Part shown: piece by piece, positions 13,501-24,429 of the stretch
Numbering within the stretch: the first letter of the stretch is position 1
Layout: every line of letters begins with the position of its first letter
Notes under the pieces: model-generated
Databases searched by the model: none
What the model was told of the DNA's origin: nothing
The model's input: only the letters and a program-made list of their open reading frames with translations
Program-made: the position numbers and the translations under genes
Source of the DNA: Pyricularia pennisetigena
Taxonomy: Eukaryota > Ascomycota > Sordariomycetes > Magnaporthales > Pyriculariaceae
Reading direction: 5' to 3'
Assembly (NCBI RefSeq): GCF_004337985.1
Contig: NW_021940922.1
Span: 1,023,382 to 1,087,381 of the forward strand
DNA: 64,000 bases

Positions 13501-16500
13501 CGTCCCCTTGAGGCGGCCGTCGCCGGGGTAGCAGTAAGCAAGGATGATGCTCTGGATGGCACAGTCGAGAGTGGCCGGGTGCACAATCAGGTTCTGCCGA
13601 ACCGATTCGGACTCGGGGATGGCGAGCTGGCCGATGGCTTCATCCATGCGGCGAGACGTGTTGAGCATGCCGCGGAAGGGCCCCGTGTATCCCAGCCCGA
13701 GCTCGGCGACCGAGTCGTAAAAACGATCCTCTTCCAGGCTGAGGAAGCGTCGTTCAGCTGCGACGTGTGGAGGCGGGAGCAGACTCTCCGCACCACCGTC
13801 CCGGGTCACCACCACACGGACGCGACCTGACGCGTTCTCGTCCATGGCGTTGGCGGTCTTTGGCGATTCAGAGTAGTAGGTCCACGAAGCCTCGAAGCCG
13901 CCAGCGTCGACGTGCTGGTCGGTGATGCGAACAAGCAGCAGTGCTTCGACGCCGGCATTCTCGGGTACAACCAGCGCCTGGCTGATGACGACGTCTTGCA
14001 TCTCGACGAGCGCGCGACTTTCCGTCTCGGGACCGAGGCCGAGGTGGAGATTGACCGCCTCCAGGACCGCCGAGATGTAAGCAGCTCCCGGGAGCACGAT
14101 CTGCCCTTCGACCTGATGGTGCTGAAGCCAAGGGATCTCCCTGGCATGCAAGACGTTCTTCCAGCGAATCGTATCCGCCGTGCCGTCGGGACAGCGCGTC
14201 CCCAGCAGCGGATGTGGCGGCGTCGTCCTGGAGGTGAAGCTCCTCGAGTAGCGGGACTCGTGCCAGTGCTCGCGGTCGTGTTGCCACGGGTACGTCGGCA
14301 AGTCTTTGATGACCTGCGGCGGGGAGTACCCGAACGGCTCGGCGTCCGTCCCAGCCGTGCAGGCCGTGACCTGGGCCCTGTCCAGCGCAAGCCAGTCGAC
14401 CACGCCCTGGCCCAGGTTCTGCCACAGCGCACCCAGCGCCTCTGCGAACGCGTCGACGTCGTCCTTGCCGCGGCTGAGCGTTCCCGTGTACGGCAAACTG
14501 GCCCCCATCGCGTCCGTCACGGTCTGCAGCGTCGGCCCCTTGAGCGCGGGATGCGGTCCGACCTCGACGCACATGTCGAACGGGCCATGCGCACCGACGG
14601 CGAACTCAACGGCTTGGGCAAACTGCACTCGCCCGACCATGTTGTCGCGCCAGTAGACGTCCCGCAGGGCCTCGAGGTCCGGCAGCTCGTCGACGTCCTC
14701 GCCCGTGACGCTCGAGACCCACCTGCACGACCCGTCAGGCCGCCGCAGCTGCAGCTCGCACGCCCTGGTGGCCGCGACGTACATCTCGGCGGCGGGCTCC
14801 ATGTGCGGGCTGTGGTAGGCCTTGTCGACCTTGAGCTTCCTCGCAAACTTCTTCTCGTCGTCCAGCATCTCCTTGGCCGCGTCCATGGCCTCGGCGTCGC
14901 CCGACAGCGTCACGCTGACGCCCGAGTTCACCGCCGCCACGCACACCTTGTTGTCGAGCAGGTCGCAGAGCTCCAGCGCGTCCTCGAGCGACGTGCCCAC
15001 CGCCATCATGGCCCCGCCGTCGCGGGCGAGGTGCAGTCCCAACCCGCGGTAGTACGCCAGCCGCATGGCGTCCCCGGCCGAGAGGTAGCCGGCGGCGTGG
15101 GCGGCGGCCATCTCGCCGGAGCTGTGGCCCACGACGGCGCTGAACTTGACCCCGGCGGCCCGCAGGAGGGCCACCACGACCAGCTGCACGGCCGTGCAGA
15201 GGGACTGGGACATGGTGGCCTCGCCAATGCGGGACGAGGACGCGTCCTTGATGATCTCGTCACGCAGACGCCAGGTCGGGCGATCGCAAACCACGGGCAG
15301 CGTATCCAGCGCCGTTTGGAGCTCGTCCAGCACCCTGCCGGCCAGGGGCGAGCACTCCACGAGCCTGGCTCCCATGCGGGCCCACTGCGCGCCCTGGCCT
15401 GTAAAGATGCCCAGGATGCGCGGGGAGGTGTTGCCCGCAGGGAGGTTGGCAGCCGGAGCCGTGACGATGTTGTTGACAGATCGGAGCTTGGCGACCAGGT
15501 CAGAAACAGACATGGCTGGGACGGAGGCGCGGACAGCGAGGGTTGTCCGACGCGAGTTGAGAGTCCAGCACAGCTGGCGGAGATCGATGGATGAGTCCTC
15601 CTTGGACTCCAAGTGAGTGGCATAAGACTCCAGCATGCTTCGCAAGGACTTTTCTGTGGCAGCAGAGAAGTTGAAAGGTGCTAGCGAGACCGTGGTTGTC
15701 TCCCGGGCTGCTGTCCGTGGCAAACGCCGACACGTGTAGCTTTCGACAACGGCATGGGCGTTGGCCCCTCCAAAACCAAAACTGTTCAGGCTCGCTCGTC
15801 TCGGAGCTCCTTGTGGCACATCTGGCCACGGCAAGGGCTCCGACGAAATACGGACATGCTTATAAAAGGGAGCCACACTTGGGCTCAACTCATTGAACAG
15901 CATGTTGGGCGGAATGGTGCCGTGTTGCACAGCCAGAGATGCTTTAAGCAGGCCTGCGATTCCCGCCGTCCCCTCGGTGTGACCGATGATGGTTTTGATG
16001 GATCCGACATATAGAGGATTGTCTTTCTGTTCTCTTTGAAAGCCAATGTCAGGACCAAAGAAGGCCGACGCGATTCCCTCGGCCTCCTGCGGATCACCTG
16101 CTGGTGTTCCCGTCCCGTGGGCCTCGAAATATTGAGGTCTGTCAGATGCTTTGGAAAGATCCAACCCCGCCCGTGCATAAGTTTGCCGGATCAATTCCTG
16201 TTGGCTTTTGGCACTAGGCATTGTTATGCCCTTTGTACGGCCGTCTTGGTTGATACTGTTTGAAAAAAAAAAAAAAAAAAGAAGAGAAAGGAAGAAAGGA
16301 AAATGAACTTTTAGTAACGACTCGTCATAAATGGAGATGGATTCTGCGTGCACCTACCCAGTCTCGCGAACGATACACTCAATGTGATCCCCATCTTGGA
16401 GGGCCTGGCTGAGCGTCTTAATCACGACGGCCGCGATTCCGTCGCCTCTGGCGTAACCATCGGCAGCCTTGTCCCACATGGAGCTGCGGCCGCGGGGACT

Positions 16501-17252
16501 CAGCATTTTTAGTTTGCCTGGTTTGCGCACATGTTAGTCGGGACTTCACAGCCAATCCTCCCTCAAAAAAAAGGGGACATGATAACCCATGACTCACTCT
16601 CGGCAATAAACTGCTCTGGTCCCAAGAGCAGATTGGCGCCCGCCACCACACAGCAGGGCGCCTCCCCGCTTCTCAGGCTTTGCACTGCCTGATGCAACGC
16701 CACCAGGCTGCTCGAGCAGGCAGTATCAATAGTCATGCTCGGACCGTGCCAGTCAAAAATGTAACTGATCCTATTCGACAAAATGCTGCGCGCCGTACCG
16801 GACGCGAAATAGGTGGGATAGTGATCCAAGTCCCGGCCCAGCAGGTCTGCGTAGTCGCTGCTCATGACACCGACGTAGACGCCCGTGTTGGTGCCCTGCA
16901 GCTTCTCGAGCGGCAAGCCGCCCGCTTCGAGGGCTTCGTAGACCGTCTCCAGGAGCAGGCGCTGCTGCGGATCCATGGACCACGCCTCGACCGGCTTGAC
17001 GCCAAAAAAGTCTGCGTCAAAGACCCGGTGGGCGGAAGAATCCGACAGGAAGTAAGAATGTCGGACGTTTGTGGCGCCGTGCCTGAGTCCGTCTTCGGAA
17101 TAAAAGCCGTCCACGGTAAACCGGCTGGGCGGAATTTCAGACTGCACGTCCCGCGGATTGCGGAGCAGATCCCACAGCTTGGACGGCGACGTGGCGTCGC
17201 CGGGGAAGCGGCACGCACTGCCAACGACGGCGATTGGTTCTTTGGTGTTCAT
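4573..17252 (-). CDS. Hybrid highly reducing PKS-NRPS, cytochalasan/ACE1 type
   Basis: Three exons (17252-16598, 16517-16358, 16255-4573) give 4165 residues; both introns lie in the KS region. The KS has Cys179 (DTACSSS), His318 (EAHGTGT) and His364 (KTIIGHTEG). The AT has GHSSGE near 648-653. The DH has the [10 protein letters not shown] motif near 983 and a PATLDCA aspartate near 1167. The C-methyltransferase has [10 protein letters not shown] near 1430. A structural domain without ER motifs precedes the KR (GLTGGLG near 2157; active-site Tyr in [10 protein letters not shown] near 2297). The ACP has LGIDSLV near 2472. The condensation domain has HHIAVDG near 2830. The adenylation domain has [12 protein letters not shown] near 3320, the carrier has GGSSL near 3757, and the R domain has [11 protein letters not shown] near 3837 with YTASK. 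The missing ER implies a trans-ER. The intact YxxxK suggests release as an aldehyde rather than Dieckmann cyclisation. It builds a methylated reduced polyketide amide in the cytosol. The amino acid cannot be named with confidence. Confidence 0.95.
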
Positions 17253-18634
17253 CTTGTTTTTCTTTTTGGGGGGGTATTTGTATATGTATCTGTGGGTGGG
17301 TTCCGTGTGGGCTTGTGCGTGTTTGTGTAATTACTCAAGTATGAGATGACATACAAGCACGTTGCGTCTGAAAGATGAGCTTCAAGTCCAACGTTACACT
17401 AAGTAGGAACGCAGAGATCTTGGTAAATGGCTTTTGTGGGGGATAAATGTTGCGGTTAAAGTCGACGACCAAAGTATATAGCAGAAGATAGAGTGCTATA
17501 AAATCTGCTTCTTTTTTTCGAGTGAGGAAACAAAGATACAAAGTATTCTTTGCGCGAGGCGCAGCGGTAATTTATAGAAGCTCGACATCCATGTGACAAC
17601 GGCTAACTTACTAGCATATTTTACAACGCATATGTAAATGCAACATACACACTATATTCCAACGGCAACTAACCTATTCTTTCCAAGATTAAGTCTATTA
17701 ACGTGTAAGCCGAAGACTTCTCTTCGTCTAACCTTGGACAAAGGCTGGTTCTCCGCTCCCAGAAACCTGGATCCATTCACAAGGTTAGACCTTATGGCCA
17801 GACTGTATATCACACAAGGAAGATCAAGACGAACGGAAAAAGTTAATCGCTCGCTAGAGGTCGAAGTAGAGATCGAAACGAAGGAAGAAAAGATTCTAGA
17901 CCATCGAGTTGAAATCCAAATTAAAATGTTTAGCAGGGTGTATAAATTCCAAAAATTTCCATGTACTTGTGCGGGGATATGTGCCGTCAGGTGGGTCCGC
18001 GAAACGTCTTGTTTACGCCCATGTGCATATAATTTCATCCCAATCATTGTCAAAAATCAAGATTTATAAATCATCCAAGATTTGTAAGGAAATGCAAGGG
18101 GATTAATACTCTAGTGATTCGCCTAATGTTCCGCACTCCTAATCAGGTACCTTTTTTCTGGTGGATTCTACCAAACGATACCTTTTGTGGTAATAACTAA
18201 CAAATATACGAGCACATATACTTTTAGTTCTCATGTGCAAGTACCTGCTCTACTAACAATTTCACCACGGTATATCGCCAGTCAAATCTACAACGAAACT
18301 GGAAACCGTAAATCTTGTAGGAGCGAAAGCTATTCTTGGCATCAAGCTCACAAATGAGGCAGCTTCTTGCGAGAGTCAAATCATCACGGCGATATCACGT
18401 AAGAAGCACGAGTAATCACGGCGGATGCGAAGGTCCGTCTGGATCGCGATATTTCCCAGTATACTCCCTGAGTCCCTGTTTCTTTGATCACGACGACGGA
18501 GTAACCATTAACCAACACTCTTCACCTACCTGGGACAGAAACCGCAATTCGTTTACCCTCCCGCTCAGATCTTGGGCCGGCGTTGACAACTTTCTTTCTT
18601 CCACCAGCCCCGAGAAAACAAACAGCAAACAAAG
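17253..18634. promoter_or_regulatory. Bidirectional promoter region between PKS-NRPS and hydrolase
   Basis: This 1.38-kb gene-free stretch separates two divergently transcribed core genes, so it must hold both promoters. It is AT-rich in the middle (17530-18330). I could not pick out a convincing repeated operator by eye. Confidence 0.5.
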
Positions 18635-19966
18635 ATGCATCAATTCTTCTCGGGCACCTTCTTCAACTTCGAGGCTGTTCGCATCCTCGGCACATGCCGC
18701 TACGGCGGTTGCGAGGTGGCCGAGTTCCTCGACGCGATCGGCAAAGTCAAGCAGGGCAACGCCGAGAGTTGGAACCAGGCCTGGGCCGAGCAAGCTCGCC
18801 TCGCCGAGGAGCTTGCCGTCGAAGCCCTATCCCAAGGCCAGATCTCTGCTGCCCGCAGCGCGTTCTTCCGCGCCGCTAACTACACCCGTGCCAGCGGGTA
18901 CATGTATCACGGCGAGGCTGCAGGACAGTCCGACCGGCGCACCATTACATCTCTGCACAGAGCCAGGGACCTCTTTCGCAAGGCTGTCAATCTCCTCGAG
19001 GGGCCCGTTTACACGCTTGACATCCCCTATGGCAAATCCGGCGTGACTTTACCGGCCTACCTCTACCTGCCTCCTGCACGCTGCCGTCTCCCCGATGGCA
19101 AAACGCCCCTGATCGTCAACCCGGTCGGCGCCGACTCCATCCAGGAGGAGATATATTTCATGCACCCGGCCGCCGGTCCCAAGCTAGGCTACGCTGTTCT
19201 CACCTTTGAAGGTCCAGGCCAGGGCCTGACCCTACACGAGCACAACATCCCCTTCCGGCAGGACTGGGAGGCTGTCAACTCTCTTGTGCTCGACTACGTG
19301 CTTGCCTGGATCTCCCAACATGCCAGCCATGACGAGAACCTCGGCAGCATCGACGCGAGCCGCATCGGGATAACGGGCGCCTCGCTGGGCGGCTACTTTG
19401 CCCTCCGTGCCGCCGCCGACTCCCGCTTTGCCGCCTGCGCCGCCATCGACCCGCTGTACGACCTGTTTGACTTTGCGACCAAGCACGTCAGCCCGGCCTT
19501 CATCAAGGCGTGGGAGCACGGCTGGGTCAGCGACGGCATGGTCGACGCCTTGATGGGTCTCGGCATGGCCGTGGGCTTCCAGACCCGCTGGGAGATCGCC
19601 ACGGCGCGCCGGTTCCTGGGCGTGGCGACCCCGGCGCAGTGCCTCAAGGCGATGCGGCTGTTCACCCTGCGCGAGGATCATCCGGACGGGCAGGGAAACG
19701 GGTCTTACTTGAAGCGAGTCAAGTGTCCAGTGCTTGTCACGGGCGCGGCCGAGTCGCTGTACCTCGATGTTACGGACCACACGGCTGCCGTCTTCGAGGC
19801 GCTGGGCGGGGAAAAAGAGCTCTGGGTGGGCACAAGCCCGGGAGCAGGCGGACTGCAGGCCAAGATGGGCGCCATCGGGCTGGCTAATCAGCGTGTGTTT
19901 GCCTTCTTTGACAGGCAATTGGGAGTAGTTAGGGAGACTCCCGGGTTCCAGAGCTCTAACAACTGA
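18635..19966 (+). CDS. Alpha/beta hydrolase of PKS-NRPS clusters (CcsE/PyiE-like)
   Basis: A single exon of 443 residues. The N-terminal 130 residues form the helical cap typical of FrsA/dihydropseudooxynicotine hydrolase-like proteins. The nucleophile elbow is GASLG with Ser250 (codon 19382-19384), preceded by the strand sequence IDASRIGIT. Members of this group sit in cytochalasan clusters, where they are thought to act on the released amino aldehyde, possibly helping Knoevenagel ring closure to the pyrrolinone. The last 50 residues, where the catalytic histidine of such hydrolases normally lies, contain no histidine (TSPGAGGLQAKMGAIGLANQ). A complete hydrolytic triad is therefore doubtful, which fits a non-hydrolytic role. 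It is divergent from the PKS-NRPS and probably co-regulated with it. The family call is firm; the reaction is inference. Confidence 0.85.
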   Translation: MHQFFSGTFFNFEAVRILGTCRYGGCEVAEFLDAIGKVKQGNAESWNQAWAEQARLAEELAVEALSQGQISAARSAFFRAANYTRASGYMYHGEAAGQSDRRTITSLHRARDLFRKAVNLLEGPVYTLDIPYGKSGVTLPAYLYLPPARCRLPDGKTPLIVNPVGADSIQEEIYFMHPAAGPKLGYAVLTFEGPGQGLTLHEHNIPFRQDWEAVNSLVLDYVLAWISQHASHDENLGSIDASRIGITGASLGGYFALRAAADSRFAACAAIDPLYDLFDFATKHVSPAFIKAWEHGWVSDGMVDALMGLGMAVGFQTRWEIATARRFLGVATPAQCLKAMRLFTLREDHPDGQGNGSYLKRVKCPVLVTGAAESLYLDVTDHTAAVFEALGGEKELWVGTSPGAGGLQAKMGAIGLANQRVFAFFDRQLGVVRETPGFQSSNN

Positions 19967-21880
19967 AGCCAAAAAAAACAAAATCCCCTTGTTGCAGATG
20001 GCTGGACTGGAATGGCTGTATTTCAACTAGTGACTACTTTCGTTGCGCTTAAGATCTCCACACCCTCCTTTTTCTATTGCTGCTATTACAGGAATTTTGT
20101 TATTGTGCAAAGGCTCGGGATGAGGCTGTGAGAACTCTGGTTTAATGCTGAGCATGAAGTCTCTATACACTATGCGCCATAACTGATCCAGACAGGTCAT
20201 GCACGTCCAAGGCTCCGCAGAACCACGTCTTCTGTTATCTATGTTTGGCGATCCATGCACTCCACTCTGTGTAGCGCCATGGCACTTGACAGCCCAGCTA
20301 CGGCCTTGCTTATCCTGATTCTCGAACAAGATGGTATTTTCCGACGCACGGCCAGCCTCGAGTCGTAGTTCGTGTGGGGTGTCACTTGTGATTTTCACTC
20401 CCCGATTGCAACATGTTTTTGATATAATCCTCAACTCGTAACCGGAAGCTTAAATCTATATTCTCCTAGCATAGTTCATGCAAAGCACGTCAATCCGAAC
20501 TGTACATTGTGCCCCCCCTCACCCTGGGTCAGTTCCTTCCATGGAAATAATGAACGGCTCGTATGTACGCCGAATATTCTTGTGCATAGGAGGTTTTTTC
20601 CTATGCCTTCCAATGTTATGACTAGTACTGGGTTTTCATTCTGCGGAGAAAAACCTGGTTGCTGTCGAGTAATGAAATGGAGATAATGGTCCGTACCTAG
20701 ACAAATGACTAGTGTCATGACTTGACCGGAGCATTATATGTATACCTGCCTTGTTCAGAGGCAACACACCAGCCCGAACATAGGATACATCATTTACCTA
20801 TGATTTTACTCAATCCGGCAATCAATTCGTAAATTGTTATGTACTTATAACTCAAAACTGGATTACATGCCACAATTAAGATCGATTGTCCTATGAAGGC
20901 TTTGACCAAAACCTGGAGGGTTTAACAAAGTTTTGCTAACCGGTGAGAGAAGGAAATTCAAACTAATTGTATATAATCGGTAGTAAGCTAATACAGTTGA
21001 TATCTGTGAAAGGGTAGCTCATATTGGTCGTTGGTCGGCCAGCATGTCGGTTCATGCCGTAGCAGTTCAGTTCAAATAAAGTTATTTGTTTAGTTGAAAC
21101 CGCTTGAAAGCTTACCAGCTTGGCTCCCTACAGAACTCTAAATAAGGCTTAGGTGCATGTGTCAAGTACGATTCATATTTCGTCCGTTGGTTTATATTGG
21201 GTGATCCCTGAACATCATGAACGAGAGGGGTCACTGACCGCTGGAGCGAAGGCGTTCCCGACCTGGCATGAATCCGTCCAATAATTGACAGCAGGATACG
21301 CATACTTTACGGAAACCGGGATAGGAGAAATCAAACGCCACAACTGAGTTCAGTCCCCGTCCCATTGTCTCTCTGCAGCCATCAAGGTGTACCCTGAGTC
21401 GTCGATGGAGATTTTGACGGGGAACGAGTTTGAGTTGACACGAACTCAGTGACGTAAGAGGGTAAGGGCACGGCCGGGGAAGTATTCGCCCAGTCGGAGC
21501 AAATGCTGTTAGAAACTGTACTGCAGAAATTCTTCACGTGACACGGTATGCAAGACGAAGCGGGAGAACACAGTATATTTTCATTGTTTGTTTTCAAATA
21601 ATAAGATTTAATCGACTTAAGTAACTATAATACGGATCCAACGGAAAGTTTCAACTGCGCTTGTAAACATTGAGCGAAAAAGGAAAATTTGTTACAACAT
21701 CGCTGTTGAGCTCCGGCCCCGCGGAAACGTCCTTTAGTGGCAAAAACATTTAGCAGCAACATTCTCCGAGTGCACACATTACACTGCGAGCAACACATCT
21801 ACTTCGTAAAAGAAGGGGGAAAAAAAGAAGAAGAAAAAAAAAAAAAAAAGAGAAAAGCCTGCATTAGCAGAAATTCAATC
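19967..21880. other. 1.9-kb gene-free stretch
   Basis: Short open frames on both strands here show no family resemblance or steady codon bias. The right part is AT-rich and ends in a purine tract (about 21810-21860) just upstream of the transporter start, so it presumably holds the hydrolase terminator and the transporter promoter. Confidence 0.5.
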
Positions 21881-23599
21881 ATGAATCACAACACCAACGA
21901 CAACAGCTCGCCACCACCAGAGAAGAGGCCTCCTGGGTTCTTCATCGTTCTTTGTTCTCTTATGCTCGCCGCCCTTCTCTCAGCCATCGACGGCTCCATC
22001 GTCGCCACTGCCCTCCCCACGGTCTCTCGTGAGTTGAGCCTCGGCGCCTCGTACATCTGGGCAGTGAACCTGTACTTTCTCCTCTCGGCCGCGCTGCAAC
22101 CCCTCACGGGGCAACTCTCGGACCTGTACGGGCGCCGGGTTGTCACCATGTCCTCGGTGGCCGTGTTCACGGTCGGCTCGGCCATGTGCGGCGCTGCCAA
22201 CGACGCGGCCCTGTTCATCGTCGGCCGCGCCGCGCAGGGCATCGGGGCCGGCGGCATCAACATGATGATCGACATGGTGATCTGCGACGTGATCCCGCTG
22301 CGGGAGCGCGGCAAGTACGTCGGCGTCATGCACGGCGTCATCAGCGGCATCGCGGCCCTCGGACCCCTCATCGGTGGTGCCTTGGCCGATCGGGGCTGGT
22401 GGCGCGGCATCTTCCTTCTCAACGTGCCCATCGGCGTGCTTTGCCTCGTCTGCCTGGGCATATGGCTTCGCGTCAAGACCCCTCCGTCGGAGGATGGCCG
22501 GCTGACGCTGCTCCAGCGCGCGCAGAGAGTGGACGTCGGAGGGACGGTCATCCTGTTCATGGCCACGGCCTCGACCCTCTACGCGCTTGCCTACGGCGGC
22601 GGGGCAAAACCCTGGAGCGACCCCAGCATCATCGCCACGCTCGTCTTTTCCTTCGTCGGCATGGGGTGCTTCACGCTGTGGGAGTGGCTTGCACCTCCCT
22701 GCAGGAAGCACGGATGGGCCGTCATACCGCTGCGGCTCTTTTCAAACAGGACCAGCGCGAGCGCCTTCTTTGTGAGCTTCACGTCGGCCATCGTCACCTA
22801 CTGGGCCTTCTTCATGTTCCCCGTCTTCTTCCAGGGCGTGCTCGGCGCCAGCCCCACCCAGTCTGGGTACATGATCTTCCCGCTCTCCGCTCCCTTTGCA
22901 CCCTGTGCCATGATCGCGGGCATCGTCATGAGCAAAACGGGACGGTACAAGCCCATTCACGTCGTGGGCTTGGGCTGCATCACGGCCGGGTTTGCGCTTG
23001 CTGCTTCGCTCGGGGCCAGCTCCAACAAGCCCGGGACGACGGCCACCTGGGTAATTGCCGAGCTGCTCATGGCTGCTGGCATCGGCGGCATCATGACGTG
23101 TCTTTTGCCCGCCGTCCAAGCAGAGCTGAGCGACAAGGACACTGCGGCCAGCACGGGGACTTGGGCGTTTGTGAGAAGTTATGGCATGATCTGGGGCACC
23201 TCGGTACCGGCCGCACTGTTCAACGACCGGTTCGAGCAGCTACTGTGGACGATAGATGACGCGAGCACCCGTGCACTGCTGGCACACGGAGAGGCATATT
23301 CCCGCGGTCCTGCTATTGTTCATACGCTGCCTGACGACATCAAGGCTCAGGTCGTTGATGTCTTTACCAAGTCTATGCAGCGCGTTTGGCAAATTGGCAT
23401 TGCTTTTGCTGCCGTCTCGTTTCTTGTTGCCACATTTGGCATGAGGGAAGTCCCCATGCGTCAAAGGTTGGATGTAGTTGATTTCGGCATGGAGGCAGAA
23501 GCTGGTAAAGGTGGCAAAAACAAGGAAACGAGAGAGGATAAAGTTTGTGAGACCACTACAATTAGACAAGACGACGGAACGGGTCCTTCTAGGGTGTAA
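21881..23599 (+). CDS. MFS drug:H+ antiporter (DHA2, 14 TM), probable metabolite exporter
   Basis: I start the protein at ATG 21881 (MNHNTNDNSSPP), giving 572 residues; upstream codons are in an A-rich leader without an ATG. The first TM helix contains LLSAIDGSIVATALPTV, the typical DHA2 helix-1 sequence. Motif A appears as GQLSDLYGRRVV. Later comes the helix-4/5 region AAQGIGAGGINMM and the antiporter-like segment GVISGIAALGPLIGGAL. The count of hydrophobic segments fits 14 TM helices. The C-terminal tail is hydrophilic and Lys/Glu-rich. In fungal clusters such a transporter usually exports the product or gives self-protection at the plasma membrane or vesicles. It is transcribed alone between the hydrolase and the first P450. 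The A-rich 5' leader (about 21825-21857) is unusual. Confidence 0.9.
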   Translation: MNHNTNDNSSPPPEKRPPGFFIVLCSLMLAALLSAIDGSIVATALPTVSRELSLGASYIWAVNLYFLLSAALQPLTGQLSDLYGRRVVTMSSVAVFTVGSAMCGAANDAALFIVGRAAQGIGAGGINMMIDMVICDVIPLRERGKYVGVMHGVISGIAALGPLIGGALADRGWWRGIFLLNVPIGVLCLVCLGIWLRVKTPPSEDGRLTLLQRAQRVDVGGTVILFMATASTLYALAYGGGAKPWSDPSIIATLVFSFVGMGCFTLWEWLAPPCRKHGWAVIPLRLFSNRTSASAFFVSFTSAIVTYWAFFMFPVFFQGVLGASPTQSGYMIFPLSAPFAPCAMIAGIVMSKTGRYKPIHVVGLGCITAGFALAASLGASSNKPGTTATWVIAELLMAAGIGGIMTCLLPAVQAELSDKDTAASTGTWAFVRSYGMIWGTSVPAALFNDRFEQLLWTIDDASTRALLAHGEAYSRGPAIVHTLPDDIKAQVVDVFTKSMQRVWQIGIAFAAVSFLVATFGMREVPMRQRLDVVDFGMEAEAGKGGKNKETREDKVCETTTIRQDDGTGPSRV

Positions 23600-24429
23600 A
23601 AGCTGGACATGGCTTTCGTTTTTTTTTTTTTTTATCTCTCAGACATGTGCTCAACGGAAGTTACGGAACTAGGCTCTAAGCTTAATGAGAACTGCACTGT
23701 TTTTATGAGTATACTTTTGCAAGTGTAAATTTTGCAGGTGTAAATTTACACCCAGTTGTTAGATCGCTACGGGTTGGAATAAGAGCAAAAAAGAAATAAA
23801 TCCCAGCCAAGTGCGTGTCAGCAGACATGGTGTGACTGTAATTTCACATGTAACCCATCTCAAGATGGTCTCGAGCCAGCGGTTCTTTGTTTCCGACCTG
23901 GTTACGCGGGGTAAACAATCTCAAGCTACTTTTCCCGAGCTTCACTAGTAAGTTTGCGGTGTGTTTATCGAACTATCTCGAATTGGTAAATGGGAGCACA
24001 ATGGATATTTTTAGAAGGTCTTTGTTTTAATTCCTGCAGGATTTGAATTCCACAACAAAGTTCGCAAGGGGGCACCAAGTCAACCAGCACAAACCAAAGT
24101 GTATTAACCTTTCCGTTTCATTCTACCTGCCCACCCATGGAACCTTGTATCCATGGACCGGGCAGAATTTTGCCTGTTAATACTTGCACGAGTGTTTCTG
24201 TCATGTTATTTGCATTATTAATGTTATTTACCCGATTTGGCCTCTCGATCTACGGGGTATGTTTATTTAAGTGCACCAAGGAATTTGTTTTGTTTACTAT
24301 TCAGTCTGAGATTTCATCAAAGTCCACAACTACCAATTTTGAAATTCCGTCACTCTTAGCAAATTTTGGTCTTTCAACATTCATCTCCTGCTAAGCTCAT
24401 CAAAAAAAAAAAAAGCGTCAACAATCAAA
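23600..24429. other. Gene-free stretch upstream of P450
   Basis: An AT-rich 830-bp spacer between two genes on the same strand. It should carry the transporter terminator and the P450 promoter. No other gene is supported. Confidence 0.45.

Noticed and set aside
13912..15594. 560-codon plus-strand frame
   Set aside because: Antisense to the AT/DH domains; compositional artefact.
4573..17252. Possibility that the megasynthase is split into two genes at the poly-A intron near 16262-16280
   Set aside because: Splicing 16357-16256 restores RETG-INQDG, a contiguous KS block, so one gene is supported.
20027..20718. Two short minus-strand frames right of the hydrolase
   Set aside because: No motif, no steady codon bias and no support from neighbours.
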